Under the pieces are notes generated by a model. That model was not told where the DNA came from. It saw only the letters and a list, made by a program, of their open reading frames with translations, and made no database searches. A DNA stretch of 64,000 nt, taken from contig NC_089194.1 of the NCBI RefSeq assembly GCF_947507565.1, forward strand, positions 806,001 through 870,000, read 5' to 3'. Shown here piece by piece: positions 33,379 through 46,204 of this stretch. Positions within the stretch are counted from its first letter, which is position 1. Each line of letters begins with the position of its first letter. This DNA comes from Oscarella lobularis. Taxonomy: Eukaryota > Porifera > Homoscleromorpha > Homosclerophorida > Oscarellidae. Position numbers and translations under genes: made by a program.

Positions 33379-35301
33379 GTGCAAGAGCTTCATTATGTCG
33401 TAAGAACTGTGCACGTGAACACTGCATTCTATTAATTGTTTCAAACTGCAAGTTTCGTATACGTACACAAACCGGTATAACAAAGAAGCACCCTCAACAG
33501 AACTAAAATTATTGAATCAAAAACTGACGACATTATTACGGGACTTTCATTTTTAGATAACGTGCTCTAACTGAGCTCACCTTGCACCTGCTCAAATGAG
33601 GGCTCAAATGGGCTCTACGACTCATCTACCGAAGCTGATGTCAGTGATCTGTCTTTGTATGTAAGTGTGAGAACTGGTATTTGCGTCGATGAGAGGCCAA
33701 AATCGCTTCACGAGGAGAAAGGGCCCCCCTTTAATTATCTTCTTCTTCGTACTCGTTTTCCTGCGAATCCGCCAGGCGCACGTTTCACTCGATTTTTCAG
33801 AAAGAAGAAGCTTGACTGGTTCTCAAACCGTTTCTAGTCGAACACGCCAATTAATTAATTGTAATTAGATTTTTTTGGTCTTGGCGGTCTTGGCTCGTTC
33901 GTCGACCAATAGCTAGCAGTTTCCTATAATAAATCATTTTGTCAGTCTTTTACCTAAGCCATGCAGCTCATTGCATCGGAACATTGCGTCGAACGTCGAC
34001 TTCGACAGAGGGACGAATCATCTGGTAGATGCTACCTCACTTCAAAACTACAAGGCATGCTTTCTATAACGATCGATTTCATGTATTAGGCTAAGGCTTG
34101 CTTTCTTTTTAGTCTAAATATAGGCTCTATAGTATTTATGATTGAACATCGAGGAGATCTTCGTTTATAAGCTCCTCTAGGTCCTTAAAGTGTCAACTGC
34201 GTTCCTAAAATAATTTCCTCCTACTGTAAGGCTTCTGTAGAAACAGGAAGCAAATTGCGCAGATGCAAGCTAATAGAGGACCCTTTGCCGTAGTTTTCTA
34301 TAAGGTAGCCTCAATGGCAGCTCTCTCTGTAAAATTATACAATTAATTATACTGTTGCGGTGAGTTTCCTTCAATGGCTACTCTCTCTGCAGTGTTTATG
34401 GGGGTGCCTCATTAGGGCTTCGTTTTGAATTAGACTTCGACGGAGCCACCTTACTTCATATTATCTAAGGCATGTTTTCTTTTTCAGACGTTTTTATTTT
34501 ATCTTTTCTTAAGTCTATGTGTTTTAGGTTTTTCTATTTTATCATTATAAATGATTTACGCCATTCCTAAATGTTACTGTTGTCGTGACGTCGAAGGGGC
34601 TGCAGCGTCTCAAAGGGATGCGATATTCTTCTCGTCGAGAGAATGCTGTATGTATAATGTGTAACATTTTTCTATCACAGATGTGCTTTTCCTTCACGTT
34701 GAGGTTTGTGACATCTCGACGGTCATCATGTTGTAGAGCCACGCCTCCGTACTAACAACTAAAGACGATCACCCGTGACTGTAGTGAATAATAAACTTTC
34801 GGTGAATCTAGCTACGAATTCGTTTCGCGACAAAAAGCAGTTCGTCTTCGAAACGACTATTTCTCTACCGCGGCTTCTTACAAGAGGATCCACGTCGTTC
34901 GAAACGTTTATTTCTCTATTCGATAGTCTACCGCGGCTTCTTAGAAGAGGTGGATCCACGTCATCTGTCGCTTCTTTCGCCGTAGAGGCCCCCATGACGT
35001 ACGCATGCGCACCGCACCAATGTAGCAGATGTTCAATCGAAGGAATGTTTGATTAAATACCTACAGTATCGCATTCGAGCAGGTGCATCTTTCAAATCAT
35101 TGAGCGCATGCGTACGCGCAAGTTCGTCACGATCGATGACGTGAGAACTTCGAACTAGCAATTGACCACGCCTCCAAGCCAGTACCAAATCAAAAGCCTA
35201 GCAATAGGAAAAAAGAAATAAAAGTACACCAATAAAAACGTGTAACAAAATAGGTTGATTAAAAATAGGAAGCCCTGACCGCGAGAAAACGCCCCAAAAA
35301 T
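33379..35301. other. Intergenic region with a short direct repeat
   Basis: No gene is supported over about 1.9 kb. A ~55-bp unit is repeated with small changes at about 34847-34902 and 34898-34965 (shared core TTTCTCTA, then CCGCGGCTTCTTA, AAGAGG, ATCCACGTC). Confidence 0.45.
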
Positions 35302-38300
35302 TTACTGACCACACAGTTCAACGAATTTCATTTCTATAGCTCTTCGACTGATTCCACAAAACTCTATAAACGAACGTAGAAGCCGGCCCGCTGTCGACGA
35401 CCTTGATTGCTTCTTCCACAGCTCAAGAACCTTGAACGTTCAATACGAGAGACGTTATCGCGAGTGAATTCGCCAATATTCGTTCGATCGTTCAAGCAAG
35501 CAATCCTTGGTTCAAGCTAATATCGAGAGCAATAGCAAGAGCTTCCCATTTCGATTCGTCGACAGCAGCACACGCTTTGATCAACGCATCGGACACCGGC
35601 TCGTCATCGGAGGGAAAAGATCCTAATAAAGAAAGAATAATAGAAAAATAATTTTTCAAAGGTGCGAATACCTGAGGAAGGAAACTCGATTTCACGTGCA
35701 AGGATTACTAAGTCTCGGACGCAACAAACGCTATCTTTGTCTGGTCGAACGGAGAAGAGCTTGTCGTTGAGAGCCCTCCCATTGACCTTCTCATCGACTT
35801 CCCTCGACGAATAAATTGCCGGGTCTGCGTTCAACTTTTTCAGATGAGAGCTGTCCAGATAGAACCAGTTAAAAGAATGACACCCGGACTTCGTTCGTCG
35901 CACACGGCGGCGACCATTGACTTTACTTCGTCGACGAATTCCTTTGCAGTGACGTCAATCCACATTCATCATTGCTCGACCAGCGTACGATGACGTCGAT
36001 GCAATGGTGTCCTTTCTTTATGCTCATTGTGATGAGACACTCGATTACTTTGCTACCGCGGCGATCTTTGTTAATTTGATGCCGTCTTTCCATACGATAT
36101 GGCCGACGTTATCGATGCGAGAGCAGCGAGACTGAAGAATGACGAATAACGACGGCGAGATGATGTCGAGCGATTCGGCGCACTCGTATCTCTGGCCACG
36201 ATATACGTCGAGCGTCGAATCTTTCTCCCACGTGTCGGACGGCATTTTATCGTTAAGAAGAGCGGTAATCTGATACTTTCCTCCTTCGAGGGGAATGCAC
36301 AGTTCGAGGAAGAGAAGAACTTCGATTGATCCGTCCGCTGTCACGTACCACGAATGGAGACGGAGTGCCTTTCTTACTCAGATAACTATCGAATGCTCTC
36401 AGAGCCAATTTGATGTCTTCTTTTGACGCTTTGCCGAATTTTTCACGCGGCATGCAGAAGAGGAACCAGTGAGGAGCGAGAAGAGGACCGATGACGTTGC
36501 GACAAAGCCAGACGGGTCGAACGCAAATTCGACGACCCAGATTAATTATCTACATCAAAATAATTAAAATAAATACTCAAAAACACATATTTACTATTCC
36601 GGATGATTCAAGATATTCAACGGCGACTTTTTCTCGTCTTCGTTCAAAGTGATGCCGACCTCATCAGCGACCCTTCTCGAATTAGTCCCTCATTCTGCAG
36701 AAAAAAGGAAAATGGACGTTTTCTCTTCTCGTCGGGAAGAGAAAGATACTCTTCAATAGCGTGGCACAGTTTGGGAACATCATCCGCCGTCTGCGTACAG
36801 AAATCACTCAAGTGAACTAAGTGACTTTTCTGTCATTTACTTTGAGCATTTCTTCACGAATTATTTTCAGTTTTTCTCGGCAGTGCTTCATGCGATCTGA
36901 TTGGCTCTCACTGCAATCCATTTCGATCACGTGTGAAATTTCAAAGTTGTTTTGAAACTTTTCCTGAAGACGTTCTGCGACTTGTTCCAGCTCAAAGCGT
37001 ACTTCGACTCCCGCCTCCTCATTAAAACCGATGAGATTGAAGATGACAACAAGACGAATGAGCGAATTCAATTCATGCGGAAGCGTTCGCAATGCAGCCT
37101 TGGCGAACGCACACCAAAATTGTCCTTCTTCTAAAAGACGACAAACTGTTTCTGATGAAACCTTTTCTCCAATTGGAAGAACGAGAGTAAACAATGTATT
37201 GGACTTATTAAAGAAGAGACCATGTGCGCTGTGGAATGTGGGTTGGGCAACAAAGTCCCACCACGATCCTTTGCCAACTTCTTCATTTTCACAATTATGG
37301 ATATCAACCCCGGGTGTACGCTCTTTTTCTTTGGGTGGGGCTTGATTGAGTTGAAGAAGAGAATTCACGTACGTCGTTTTCCCGCCATTTCGCAGCCAAC
37401 TACGCACGATTTAATTGAATCGATACGAACTTTTTCTTGTTGAAGAACGGAAAATCGGGCAGCGTCCTATTAAAATAGTTACATACGGGAACTCAATCAA
37501 AATGATAACTTACGTAATGCCGTCGAAGGTGATCTCTCCTTTCACCATCACGTGCCACCTCATAAGGTGTCTTTCTGTTCTGAAATTTACGTATATAAAT
37601 TATTTTCAATTGGGAATGAAACCTGTCACCTTGTCTTGACACGTGACGACACAACCCTTCTCAATCAATAGATCAATAATTGACTTGTCCACGCTTGAAA
37701 ATCTCTTTGCAACTATATGTCATGCATTTTGTTTGTTCTACAAAGATTTGAATAGAGAACGAGTGAGGAACGAGCGTTTTGACTATCCTTATCTCTGAGA
37801 GAATTATCAGCTCCTAACTCAATTAGTTGCTGAATGGCGATGAAAGAAAGAGCGTCATAATATGCGTGCAATAAGGGTGTCCATCCCATCTAAAAGAAGA
37901 ATTGCTAAACGAAAATTCAAAATATGGTAAGACTGCAACCTCATCAACAGCATTGATATCAATGCCTTTCTCAATGACAAGATATCGAAGATCTTTCAGT
38001 TTGTCATCATCACACTTTGAAGAGAAGGTGGCATAAAACAAAGCCGTCTTTCCTCGCTGAATAAATTTAGACGGCGATTTGTTGACTAAATTTGTAGCAA
38101 ATAAACAACATCTCACGTGATCTTTTGCTCGACAGTCCGCTCCTTTTTCATCCAAGTAGCGAACTTTCGCTGAACGATCAATGGGACTTGCACACGCCCA
38201 CATAAAAGGCGTTATGCCTTCCTGAAGATGAAATGAGAATAAAAGTATCACAAGTGAAATCTTCTAACTGAGTAGTTGACGCTATTTATATCAGCGTTGT

Positions 38301-39353
38301 GTTCCAAGAGCCACTTTACTCCTAAAATACTTCCACTTTAGCAGGCAAGATGCAGAGGAATCAACTCATACTATTACAAATATTGCCCATGTAGAAACAA
38401 AAGCACATCATATAAAACCCTATCAACAGCGTTGACGCCCAATCCTTTTTCATTAACGAGATAATGAAATATCTCGTTTGCTTTTTAGATAACAAAAGTT
38501 GATTTGTAGCAGCCCAATCCTATATATAAATCAAAAGTAATGGTTGCGAAAGAGAGGCTTGATATTAATTTTATTACTATATCAGATGGTTACAAAATGT
38601 ATCCATGTTCTTCGAGATAAATAATTTTCTTCATTGTGTCAACAGAACTTCGACAGGCATAAGAATATGGCGTACATCCATCCTAAAACAGAGTGATGAG
38701 TGAAACGATATGAAATCAATTCCAAGTCATACCCAGTCTTTCCCCTTGACATTTGCACCGCGATTGACGAGCCACTGAACGCCATAAAAATTTCCCCACT
38801 TGCACGCACAGTGAAGTGGGCGGTATCCAGGATACTGCATCCACGCATCAATTAATTACCAATCCAAAACGCATTCATACGTAGTCTGATTCCTCTTCAA
38901 TGTCTTGATTCTTTTGCACAAACGCATAACTGAGCCAATAATCAGCTTCCTCCACCCTCTCAAACTTTCTTCCTGCCACATAGTGAATTAATGAAAAGTC
39001 ATTCTTGAACTAACGAAAAGGAGAATACAATGGTATGCAGCGATGAAAAACGCGACTTCTTCATACCTGACCAGATCGAAATCCTTTTTCTGTAGAAAGA
39101 AAACGGAGCAATTTATCCTCATTTCTCTTCTTCGCGAGTATCTTGGTCAATCTTGTGATCGCGGACGAGATCGATCATTCTCGGAGTGTGTTTCTGCCAA
39201 CAACAATCAGCCAACTAATTAATGAATAACAACGTTTTTCGTCGTGAGTTGGCCATTCCACGAATTCGTTTTTGGTTCATTCGATCACACTACTCAGCCT
39301 CGACTTACATGTCCCTCGACGTCTTCTTTCGGCGAAGAGAACAAAGAAGCCAT
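35302..39353 (-). pseudogene. Ankyrin / ROC / COR / Death-domain gene A, with coding lesions
   Basis: Exon 1 starts at the ATG at 39353 (MASLFSSPKEDVEGH). Ankyrin exons follow (RPLHCACKWGNFYGVQWLV, CTPYSYACRSSVDTMKKI, TPFMWACASP, TALFYATFSSK, TPLLHAYYDALSFIAIQQL), then a ROC GTPase exon (about 37440-36817), COR exons (about 36560-36045 and 35880-35660) and a Death domain split over two exons (KWEALAIALDIS; VLELWKKQSRSSTAGRLL), ending at TAA 35304-35302. Damage: an in-frame TAA in an ankyrin exon near 38342 (HLAC-stop-SGSILGV); a one-base shift in the P-loop near 37391 (a run of four A where five are needed for GKTT); another frame change inside COR near 36340. The G3 motif reads DFVAQ rather than DxxGQ, so GTP hydrolysis is doubtful even if the frame is intact. 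Either a decaying gene or one with assembly errors. Confidence 0.65.
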
Positions 39354-39670
39354 AGCGACAAAGAATAACTAAAGCATGCGCACACGGCTTACTGAATCTC
39401 ATGACTATAGTGGTGACGTCACAGATCTGTAATGAATTAATTACACAATTCAAATCAACTGTAAAACTGCAAGTATGTAATTATTACCAATTCGTCTTTT
39501 CCTTCGCTTCCATTCAGTTTCAAGGAAAAGATTCAACTCATTCTTTTCAGCGTTGTCGGTGTTCTTACGTACAAAAAAAGTATTTTCGGTTATTAACGTT
39601 AGTGCAGGGGCAATAGAAAAACATCTGAAGTCGCAAGTCAGGCGTAAAACTTCCAACTTTTTCAATTTAT
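39354..39670. other. Short spacer
   Basis: Lies between the start of ROC/COR gene A and the SET fragment; no gene seen. Confidence 0.4.
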
Positions 39671-40068
39671 TTACTTTCGACAGCACGAAATCTTACATCC
39701 TTCCGTTTCAAACTTGAACTTGTAATCGTACGTCAACTAGAAAAGAAAGAGCCTCACCCTCCCGCCCGGTATATAAGATGCAAAGCAGAGAGAAATACCT
39801 CTTCGCCTTTCTCGATGAAACGCTTCGAAATAATAATAATCTTCTTCTCTTTGTCAATCTGAACGACTTCGGCGACGCAATTGAGATCGCACGAATGATT
39901 GATGTAGACTATCTACATAGGTAAAAACAGATATCAATATAAAAAGGAAATTAAACGCGAAGAGAGAGAGAGAAGACGAAAGACGTTCTTATACCGCGCC
40001 AATCCGCCGTGCATCGTCGCATCGATCACTTGCTCCGAATCGATACGAAGCATATAACAACCGCGTCT
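39671..40068 (-). pseudogene. Orphan C-terminal half of a SET (histone-lysine methyltransferase) domain
   Basis: Three pieces on the minus strand. 40068-39995 encodes RRGCYMLRIDSEQVIDATMH; 39912-39799 encodes VYINHSCDLNCVAEVVQ, continuing to FIEKGEE; 39736-39671 encodes LTYDYKFKFETEGCKISCC. These match the second half of MLL/SETD1-type SET domains: RID..xxIDATMHG, INHSCxxNC, EELTYDYKF. The first half of the domain and the rest of the protein are absent; a ROC/COR pseudogene fragment lies directly upstream. Using the obvious donor (GTATAAG at 39994) the first junction is out of frame. A later donor would keep frame but insert residues. The post-SET cysteines are truncated. Most likely a duplicated fragment, not a working enzyme. 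Confidence 0.6.
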
Positions 40069-40207
40069 CTATTTATTTATTACGACGTCAAAAAACAACA
40101 AGCGACGTCATAAATACGCGAGCTAGCGAAACTGAATCTTTTCGCGTCGATTTGCCACTTCGTTCCGAATAATTAATCCCTTGTACTCAATAACCATCGT
40201 ATGATCT

Positions 40208-41080
40208 TCATTTTGGGGTTTTTGCGCCAAAACGTAAGCCGGCCGTTGCTCTTCAATGAGAGCAGGAAATTGGTATTTATCAGTTTTTGATCGGAGAATG
40301 GATAGCATAATTCTAAGCGACATAGAAGTGAGATCGTATCTTCGACACTTTCCCACTCCTGCTGGTGGTTAAAAATCTCTAGCACACTCTTGATTTGATC
40401 TTTGCTAGCTGTGCCAGAAGCAGACCGATCGAGATGAACTGGAAAATTCCAGGGAGAGAAGAGCCGACCAACAACTTTATGGCACAGCCACGGCGGATCC
40501 AAAATAAGGGTATTATCAATAACAAGAATCTATATAAAAATAAAAGAAAATTCAGAGCGATAGATTATGAACGTGCACTCACTTCTCCAATTCTTGCAAA
40601 AAGTCTACGAGTAGGCCTTGAACTTAATCTGAAAGACGCTGTGAACCATAAACAATGTCTAAGGAAATAAAACGGACGCAGGTAGATTTGTCCTTCTAAA
40701 TAAATGACAAATTCAAAAGAAACCGTGATGAGGAAATTGCGCGCATTGCCGCCTCCAGGAATAAGACCGTTGCTTTTGAAGAAAGAAATAGTGTAATGCC
40801 GCAGATCTTGAGCAAGGCGAAAGCTGGATTTCTTGGCCAATATAGATATGAACTTTTCAAAAAGCATCTGTGATCCGCTCGGATTTCGTAGAACTGGGAG
40901 AAAAATTTCCTGCGTAATCTCGACCATACAAGGAACTTCACTGCATGGCCGTCTAAAAAAGGATTAGAGCTAAAAGTAGAAAAGACTAACTTCTGAACAC
41001 CAAGACTACTCGACCGCGTTTATAAGCACAGACGTCTTATATACCTTAATAGTGAGACGTTTTACCCTCTCTGGTTTTAC
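40208..41080 (-). pseudogene. Truncated COR-domain duplicate of ROC/COR gene B
   Basis: Closely similar, by eye, to 49314-50184 in the same orientation, intron sequence included. Examples are MDPPWLCHKVVGRLFSP against MDPPWLCHNVVGPLLSP, and FLPVLRNPSGSQMLFEKF against FLPVVRNPSGSPTLFEKF. It holds the COR exons but no ROC domain or Death domain. Frames are shifted relative to gene B after LELCYPFSD and in the second COR exon. Similarity stops abruptly near 41080, just inside the region matching the 3' end of the ROC exon. A recent, dead segmental copy. Confidence 0.8.
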
Positions 41081-41709
41081 CTAGCTAGCTAAGAGCAAGA
41101 GAGGGCTATTTCCCGTGAGGTGTGTATGGTCACAGGGGCGTATTTAGAAATCGAGATGAGGATATCCCGTTGCGCTCGCGCAGAAAAATATTTATGACCA
41201 CGCCTACTCAAATTTAACTTTTTTCTTACTTAGCAAAACTTTACTACGATTAATTGTTAACTTTCTGGATAACCCGATTCCACAAGCCAGCCACTGCTTA
41301 TCAGCGCTTGTAACCCCACTTTCGACCGAGAAGTGCCTCAGAATCACGCCTGTGCAAAAAACGCAGTGCGCATGAAAGCATTCATATAAGATCGTAGACG
41401 TCCTCGTCATTGTGCATGAGCTCTTTTGTAATCCACAGTAACACTTTTAGTCCCGAATTAAGCGTTATCAAGCTAATTTAATTCGTAGAGGTACCTACTA
41501 ATCTAGCTTTTACTTGCAAATCACTTGGCGTTTTCTTTGTTCTTCTTCTAGGGAGTGAATATCAGAAAGATTCGCTATAACATCTTTTCTCCCATACAGA
41601 CATCATGAGGCAGCTGAAGAAAAAGTGAAGAACACAAAACACGAACATAAAAGCAAGACTTTGCGTCAGATTTTACTTGGCAAGTCTAACTTCCCTCATT
41701 GTCTACAAT
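41081..41709. other. Intergenic region
   Basis: No gene supported. A stretch beginning CAGGGGCGTATTTAGAAATC (about 41132) resembles the terminus of a degraded DNA transposon; this is uncertain. Confidence 0.35.
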
Positions 41710-44651
41710 CTAGTTGTGTGATTCTTGTTCGGCGTCATTTGCTACCTTTCTGGAATTATCTTCTTTCCCTTCTTCGCCTGCATTGCTTTCTGTCGCCATA
41801 CCAGCGGCCGTCTCGTAAAGAGGCGATACAGTCATGTTGATATCCGTGTTCGCCGCAGCACTGGTACTTTCGTTTTTTTCTTCTAATCTAACCTCTCTTA
41901 ACTCTGTTGTATTGTCCGCACTCATTTTTAAGCCATCGTTGGCGTTTCTTTTCCTCTTTATCAAAATGTAAACCAGGAACAGAAAGAAGGAGGCAACGAC
42001 TCCACTGAAAAAACAGGCTACTGCTACTCCAACGCATTGGCAACCAGACGCTAAATCAAACATCGATAACGTTGACATTATGACATTTTTAATATATAAA
42101 AGATTACATGAAACTGCAAGAGTAAACGTCGACTTGTCTGACCCAGCTGAGTTTGACGCTTTGCACGTATAAACGTTTCCGTGTTGACTATTAGTTACTT
42201 CTCCGAGTACAAGAGTTTTTGTGGTGGCATATGGAGAGCCATCTAGACTGTAGTCAGTGATTGTGTCGGCAATTGGCACAACGTCGTCTCCAAGCATCCA
42301 GATTACGGATGGCTTTGGATACCCTTGAGCTAAGCAAGAAACATGCATTTTATCACCACCTGAAGTTTTAGGCTTTAGTTCCGCAATTCTTGGCCACACT
42401 ATAAAACAAAAGATGTCGAAACAGATATAATATTTTAGGACGTACCAGACACCATAGCATGAGTAGCAGCATCGTTTCCTATTGCATTGCTTGCTGTGCA
42501 CGTAAATATCCCACCACTATCTGCTCCTTTTTCGTTTGTCACATAAACGCTACTTGCTGCTACACCTAATTCACCTGCAGAAATTTCCGTTTTGCTGAGT
42601 GAACTGCTACCGCTCGGAGATATCCACGTGATTGACGGAAGAGGAAATCCACTTGCAGAACACGTCAACGTTGCGTTAAGGCAGTGATTCACAGTCTTGT
42701 TTATTAGTGATCTAACAATTTTAGGATGCCCTAAAAAATTATATTGGTATCTAAGGCAGTTAATGAATGGCGTATTACATAATACTGAGATTTGTTTAGT
42801 GCCGTTATGTAGTCGTCCATTGTGAGCAACGCAGTGATAGTTTCCTCCTTTTAGTACTTCAATTGTGCTTACGACAGCGAGCCCGTTTTGAGCATGAGTT
42901 GTGGAACCGATGACGTGCCCATCCGGCCCAGTCCATTCAATTCGTGGAGTGGGGCATCCTCTGGCAGAGCAACTCAACGTTGTTTCATTGTGATTAGGAG
43001 AGCTTATTGTGACGTCGGTGCTTGATCCAGTTACGGTCGGATCAGTTCCTGCAAATACGTCGCAATGCCCGTGGAATTGCCCGCACAAATCATACCTGTA
43101 CAATCAAAAATCTGAACTTCACACAACGACAACGAGGATTGAGCTTTGTCTGATGCTACAATGTACACGTACTTCCCGATCGGTCTCCTGTCACATATCA
43201 CTCGGATAGAAGACGTGATTCCTGATGCTGGATTGTTCCACCGTGTTCCACACATGACATTACTTCTTCCGGAATTGGTTGTATCATTACCAACGTAAAC
43301 ACTGAATCCGTTCATTTCGCTCAATGCTTTTCTGTCTGGCAGTGGAGTGATTATTACGCTATAAATTGCTCGTGCTTTAACTGATTGCAAACGCCACCAT
43401 GTTCCAGGTCTCTGAGCGGAACGATAACAACCATTTTCTCCTGTCTGAAAACTCTGATCCAAAGATTTTGACACCATTGTTGCCGTATTCAATTCACTTA
43501 GGGCTGTTGCTACTGATGAGCCGTATATGTGGAGAGTTGTCCCTGCAACAGATTTCAATTTAATTCATACGCTAATGCGCCTAGAAAAAATATTTTTACC
43601 CCATCTCCCAATTTGTAATTCGCAAACTTCCAGCATAATGGGATTTGAGCTTTTGGCTTGAATACTAATATCTTTCACAAATTTTTCGATTGTGCTAGTG
43701 GGGAAAGCTGCCAGACGTTTATCTTCAGCTGCTCTCACTCTCAATTCTTCATAATTGTCACTTCCGTTGTTAGACAAATGTGCTCCAGCTGATAGTGAGT
43801 ACGTCGCACCAGATTTAATGTTAACGTAAAGTAAAAGATTAACTATATACAGTGGCCACGGAAAACGAATACTAACTGACTGGAAAGTAGATGATTGTTT
43901 CGTTGATGCACACGTTGCAGCGTCATCATCAATTGCACGACTAAATGGCGCATACGGATCCTCTCTTGGTTGAACTAAGTAGTATTCTCCTTTGTACGCC
44001 GTGTACGACGGATAGTAAACACCTAGATAAACGCAACAAACATTTGAAGGAAGAACTCGTTTTAAATAAAAAAAGTTCATCTTGCCTTCCCAATTAAGAA
44101 AGACTTCACATAGAGCCAAGTGAATAGCCGTAGATGATGCAAGAAGAACGTGGATGTACCGTCCTTTTGTACCCAGAATGCATTGAAATTGCTGCCGAGT
44201 TTTGGCATCATCAAATGAGCTGTCTTTGTTTTCACATAGAGTGTGCCCAGAGCTAACGGAGTCACTGATGTCATCTACATAGACCGTTAGACCACTCATA
44301 TCTCTTTTCTTAACGTCAGGCTGATGATATGCGTCGTCATCTCGAAGGTCAACGAAAACGTTCATTATAATTTTGCTTTCACCCAAGTCCAATTTCCACC
44401 ATGGATTGACCTCTTTTTTTTGAAACGAAACAGTTTGGCCACAAGTGACTATCAACTCCATCTACGGCCCACTGTGGAACAAAAGTAATTCCTTCATCTT
44501 CCAGCACGCTAGATGATGTAACGAAATTAGAATAGATGTCGTCAATAAGTGTATCTGCAAATATAAATGTCAGCAAGGAAGTGACAAAAATTCTTAATTA
44601 ACCTGAAAAAACAGTCGCAAAAAGCAGGATTTGAACAAAAAGATACCTCAT
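41710..44651 (-). CDS. Type I membrane receptor: discoidin-like domains, three Ig domains, one transmembrane helix
   Basis: A signal-peptide exon starts at 44651 (MRYLFVQILLFATVFSG). Next come three discoidin/fucolectin-like modules (WAVDG ... NPWWKLDLGESKIIMNV ... YIHVLLASS..LALCEV; about 44000-43600; GTWWRLQSVKARAIYSV ... SLSLCEVQIFDC), then three Ig-like domains (ETTLSCSARGCPTPRIEW; NATLTCSASGFPLPSITW; MHVSCLAQGYPKPSVIWM). One transmembrane helix follows (CVGVAVACFFSGVVASFFLF, about 42035-41965), then RKRN and an acidic tail of about 75 residues with SPLYETA, a possible phosphotyrosine site. The architecture suggests carbohydrate or cell-surface recognition. In the first discoidin module a run of eight T (44414-44421) puts NCFVSKK out of frame with EVNPWWKLDLG; seven would restore it, so this is a homopolymer error or real mutation. 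Confidence 0.78.
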
Positions 44652-46204
44652 ATTGATTGAAAATAGCCTAACAATTTATGAGAGCAGAAGATGTCAGGAA
44701 AACGTAAAAGAGGTGGGGGAGTCTATATTCGGACAGAATCGATTCTCGGACAATTTCGTCCTTTCTCTTCCTCACAGAGCCGCCTTGAATTTAGTTATTC
44801 TGACAGTATTGATATTAGACATGTCTGCCTGCTAATACTGCGGAGCCGAGGCAGACCAAGGAACCGGAAAGGGATTTGTTTGTTTTCATTCTGCAACTTA
44901 ATATGAGACCACTGTAATCGCATCAGGTCAAAGGGGTTTAAATTTCACGCCAACGGTACAATTTTAGTGCCAAAGCCGCATACCAATCTACACTTGCTCT
45001 ATCTATTTCTGTTGCGAAGAAAATTGAGACTACAAATTTCAGCACTCGTTTGAAAACGCAATAAATACGGTGGAACATTTATTAACTTCCAGTTTCTGAG
45101 TTTAGCTAAATTTAATTAAAAATGTTAAACAAAGATTTTGCAAACAAATGCCGCTGTGCACTTTTTACCTATCTGCATGTCAGAACCAATATCTCTAACG
45201 GAAGGTTGCAACCCTCTCAACCCCTCTCGATCCCTCTCCCACTCAAATCCACCAGTGTTAGAACGTTTAATAATAGGATGGCTGCAATTCTATCTGGACT
45301 GCGGGCTTTCCTTGTCAACCGTAAATTTTGAGTACAAACACCATGCAACGCCTAAAACACCTTCACTGTTCCTTGGTCCACCCTAACTTTAGGATGGTGA
45401 AGATGCTGTTCATTAATTAAGCTTTCAGAAAAACTAAAACTCGGCCGGCTCTGCGCTCGACTTGGAAGCATGAAGGAGTCCTGGAATCAGCTAGCACTGT
45501 CTGAGTACCGATACACCCCCTCGATCTACTTCTCCTCAGGCCAGAAACGGAAAGTTTCTCTTTTCTATACCTTTTTTGAGCAGCCTCGGGTTTGTGATGT
45601 TTTGGATATCCAAGGAAAAACTTCTTTTACGTCTTCTCCGGGACAGTTTAATCGTATCCCGGATACGTTCTTGGTGTGTCGCTTGGCTGAATCAGCTATG
45701 TCTTTGTGCGAGTTGGACGCAGTGCATTACGACAGAGAGTCTAAGTGCGATATTTCTATTCTATTTTGCACGATCTAGCTGTTCGTGTGCTTCCGTGTCG
45801 TCTTAGGTGAGGGACCCCGCAACGCGTGCCCGCAACCCAACGACTAGTACCGGTACCCGGCTCACTCCTTGCCGATTATCGGGTGATGTTTTGTGCAATT
45901 AAGATTCACTTTGCGAACTGGCAAGAAGATTTTCTACTAGTCCGGGAATCCAGGTTATTTAATATTTATAGAATGTCAATTTCAGTATGTGCATGCAATT
46001 CCTAGCAGGATATGAAAGATGCTAAACATAGGAAACAGACTTTTGTACTTACTAGTAATTCGTCCTAAAAGTGTTACTTTGAGTTTCTTGCCTATTTCAA
46101 GCGAAAAAAGGAAACCAACAGCGGACCGCAAAACTACGACATTGATTTTCTTGAAGATCTTTAAAGTAAGAAGCATTTTTGATTGAACGGCTAAATCTTT
46201 TACA
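44652..46204. other. Intergenic region
   Basis: No supported gene in about 1.5 kb. Several open frames of up to about 100 codons (for example 45470-45778) show no domain, splice pattern or paralogue in the window. Confidence 0.4.

Noticed and set aside
45122-45806. Overlapping plus-strand frames of 69-102 codons
   Set aside because: No start context, splice sites, domains or paralogues; probably chance.
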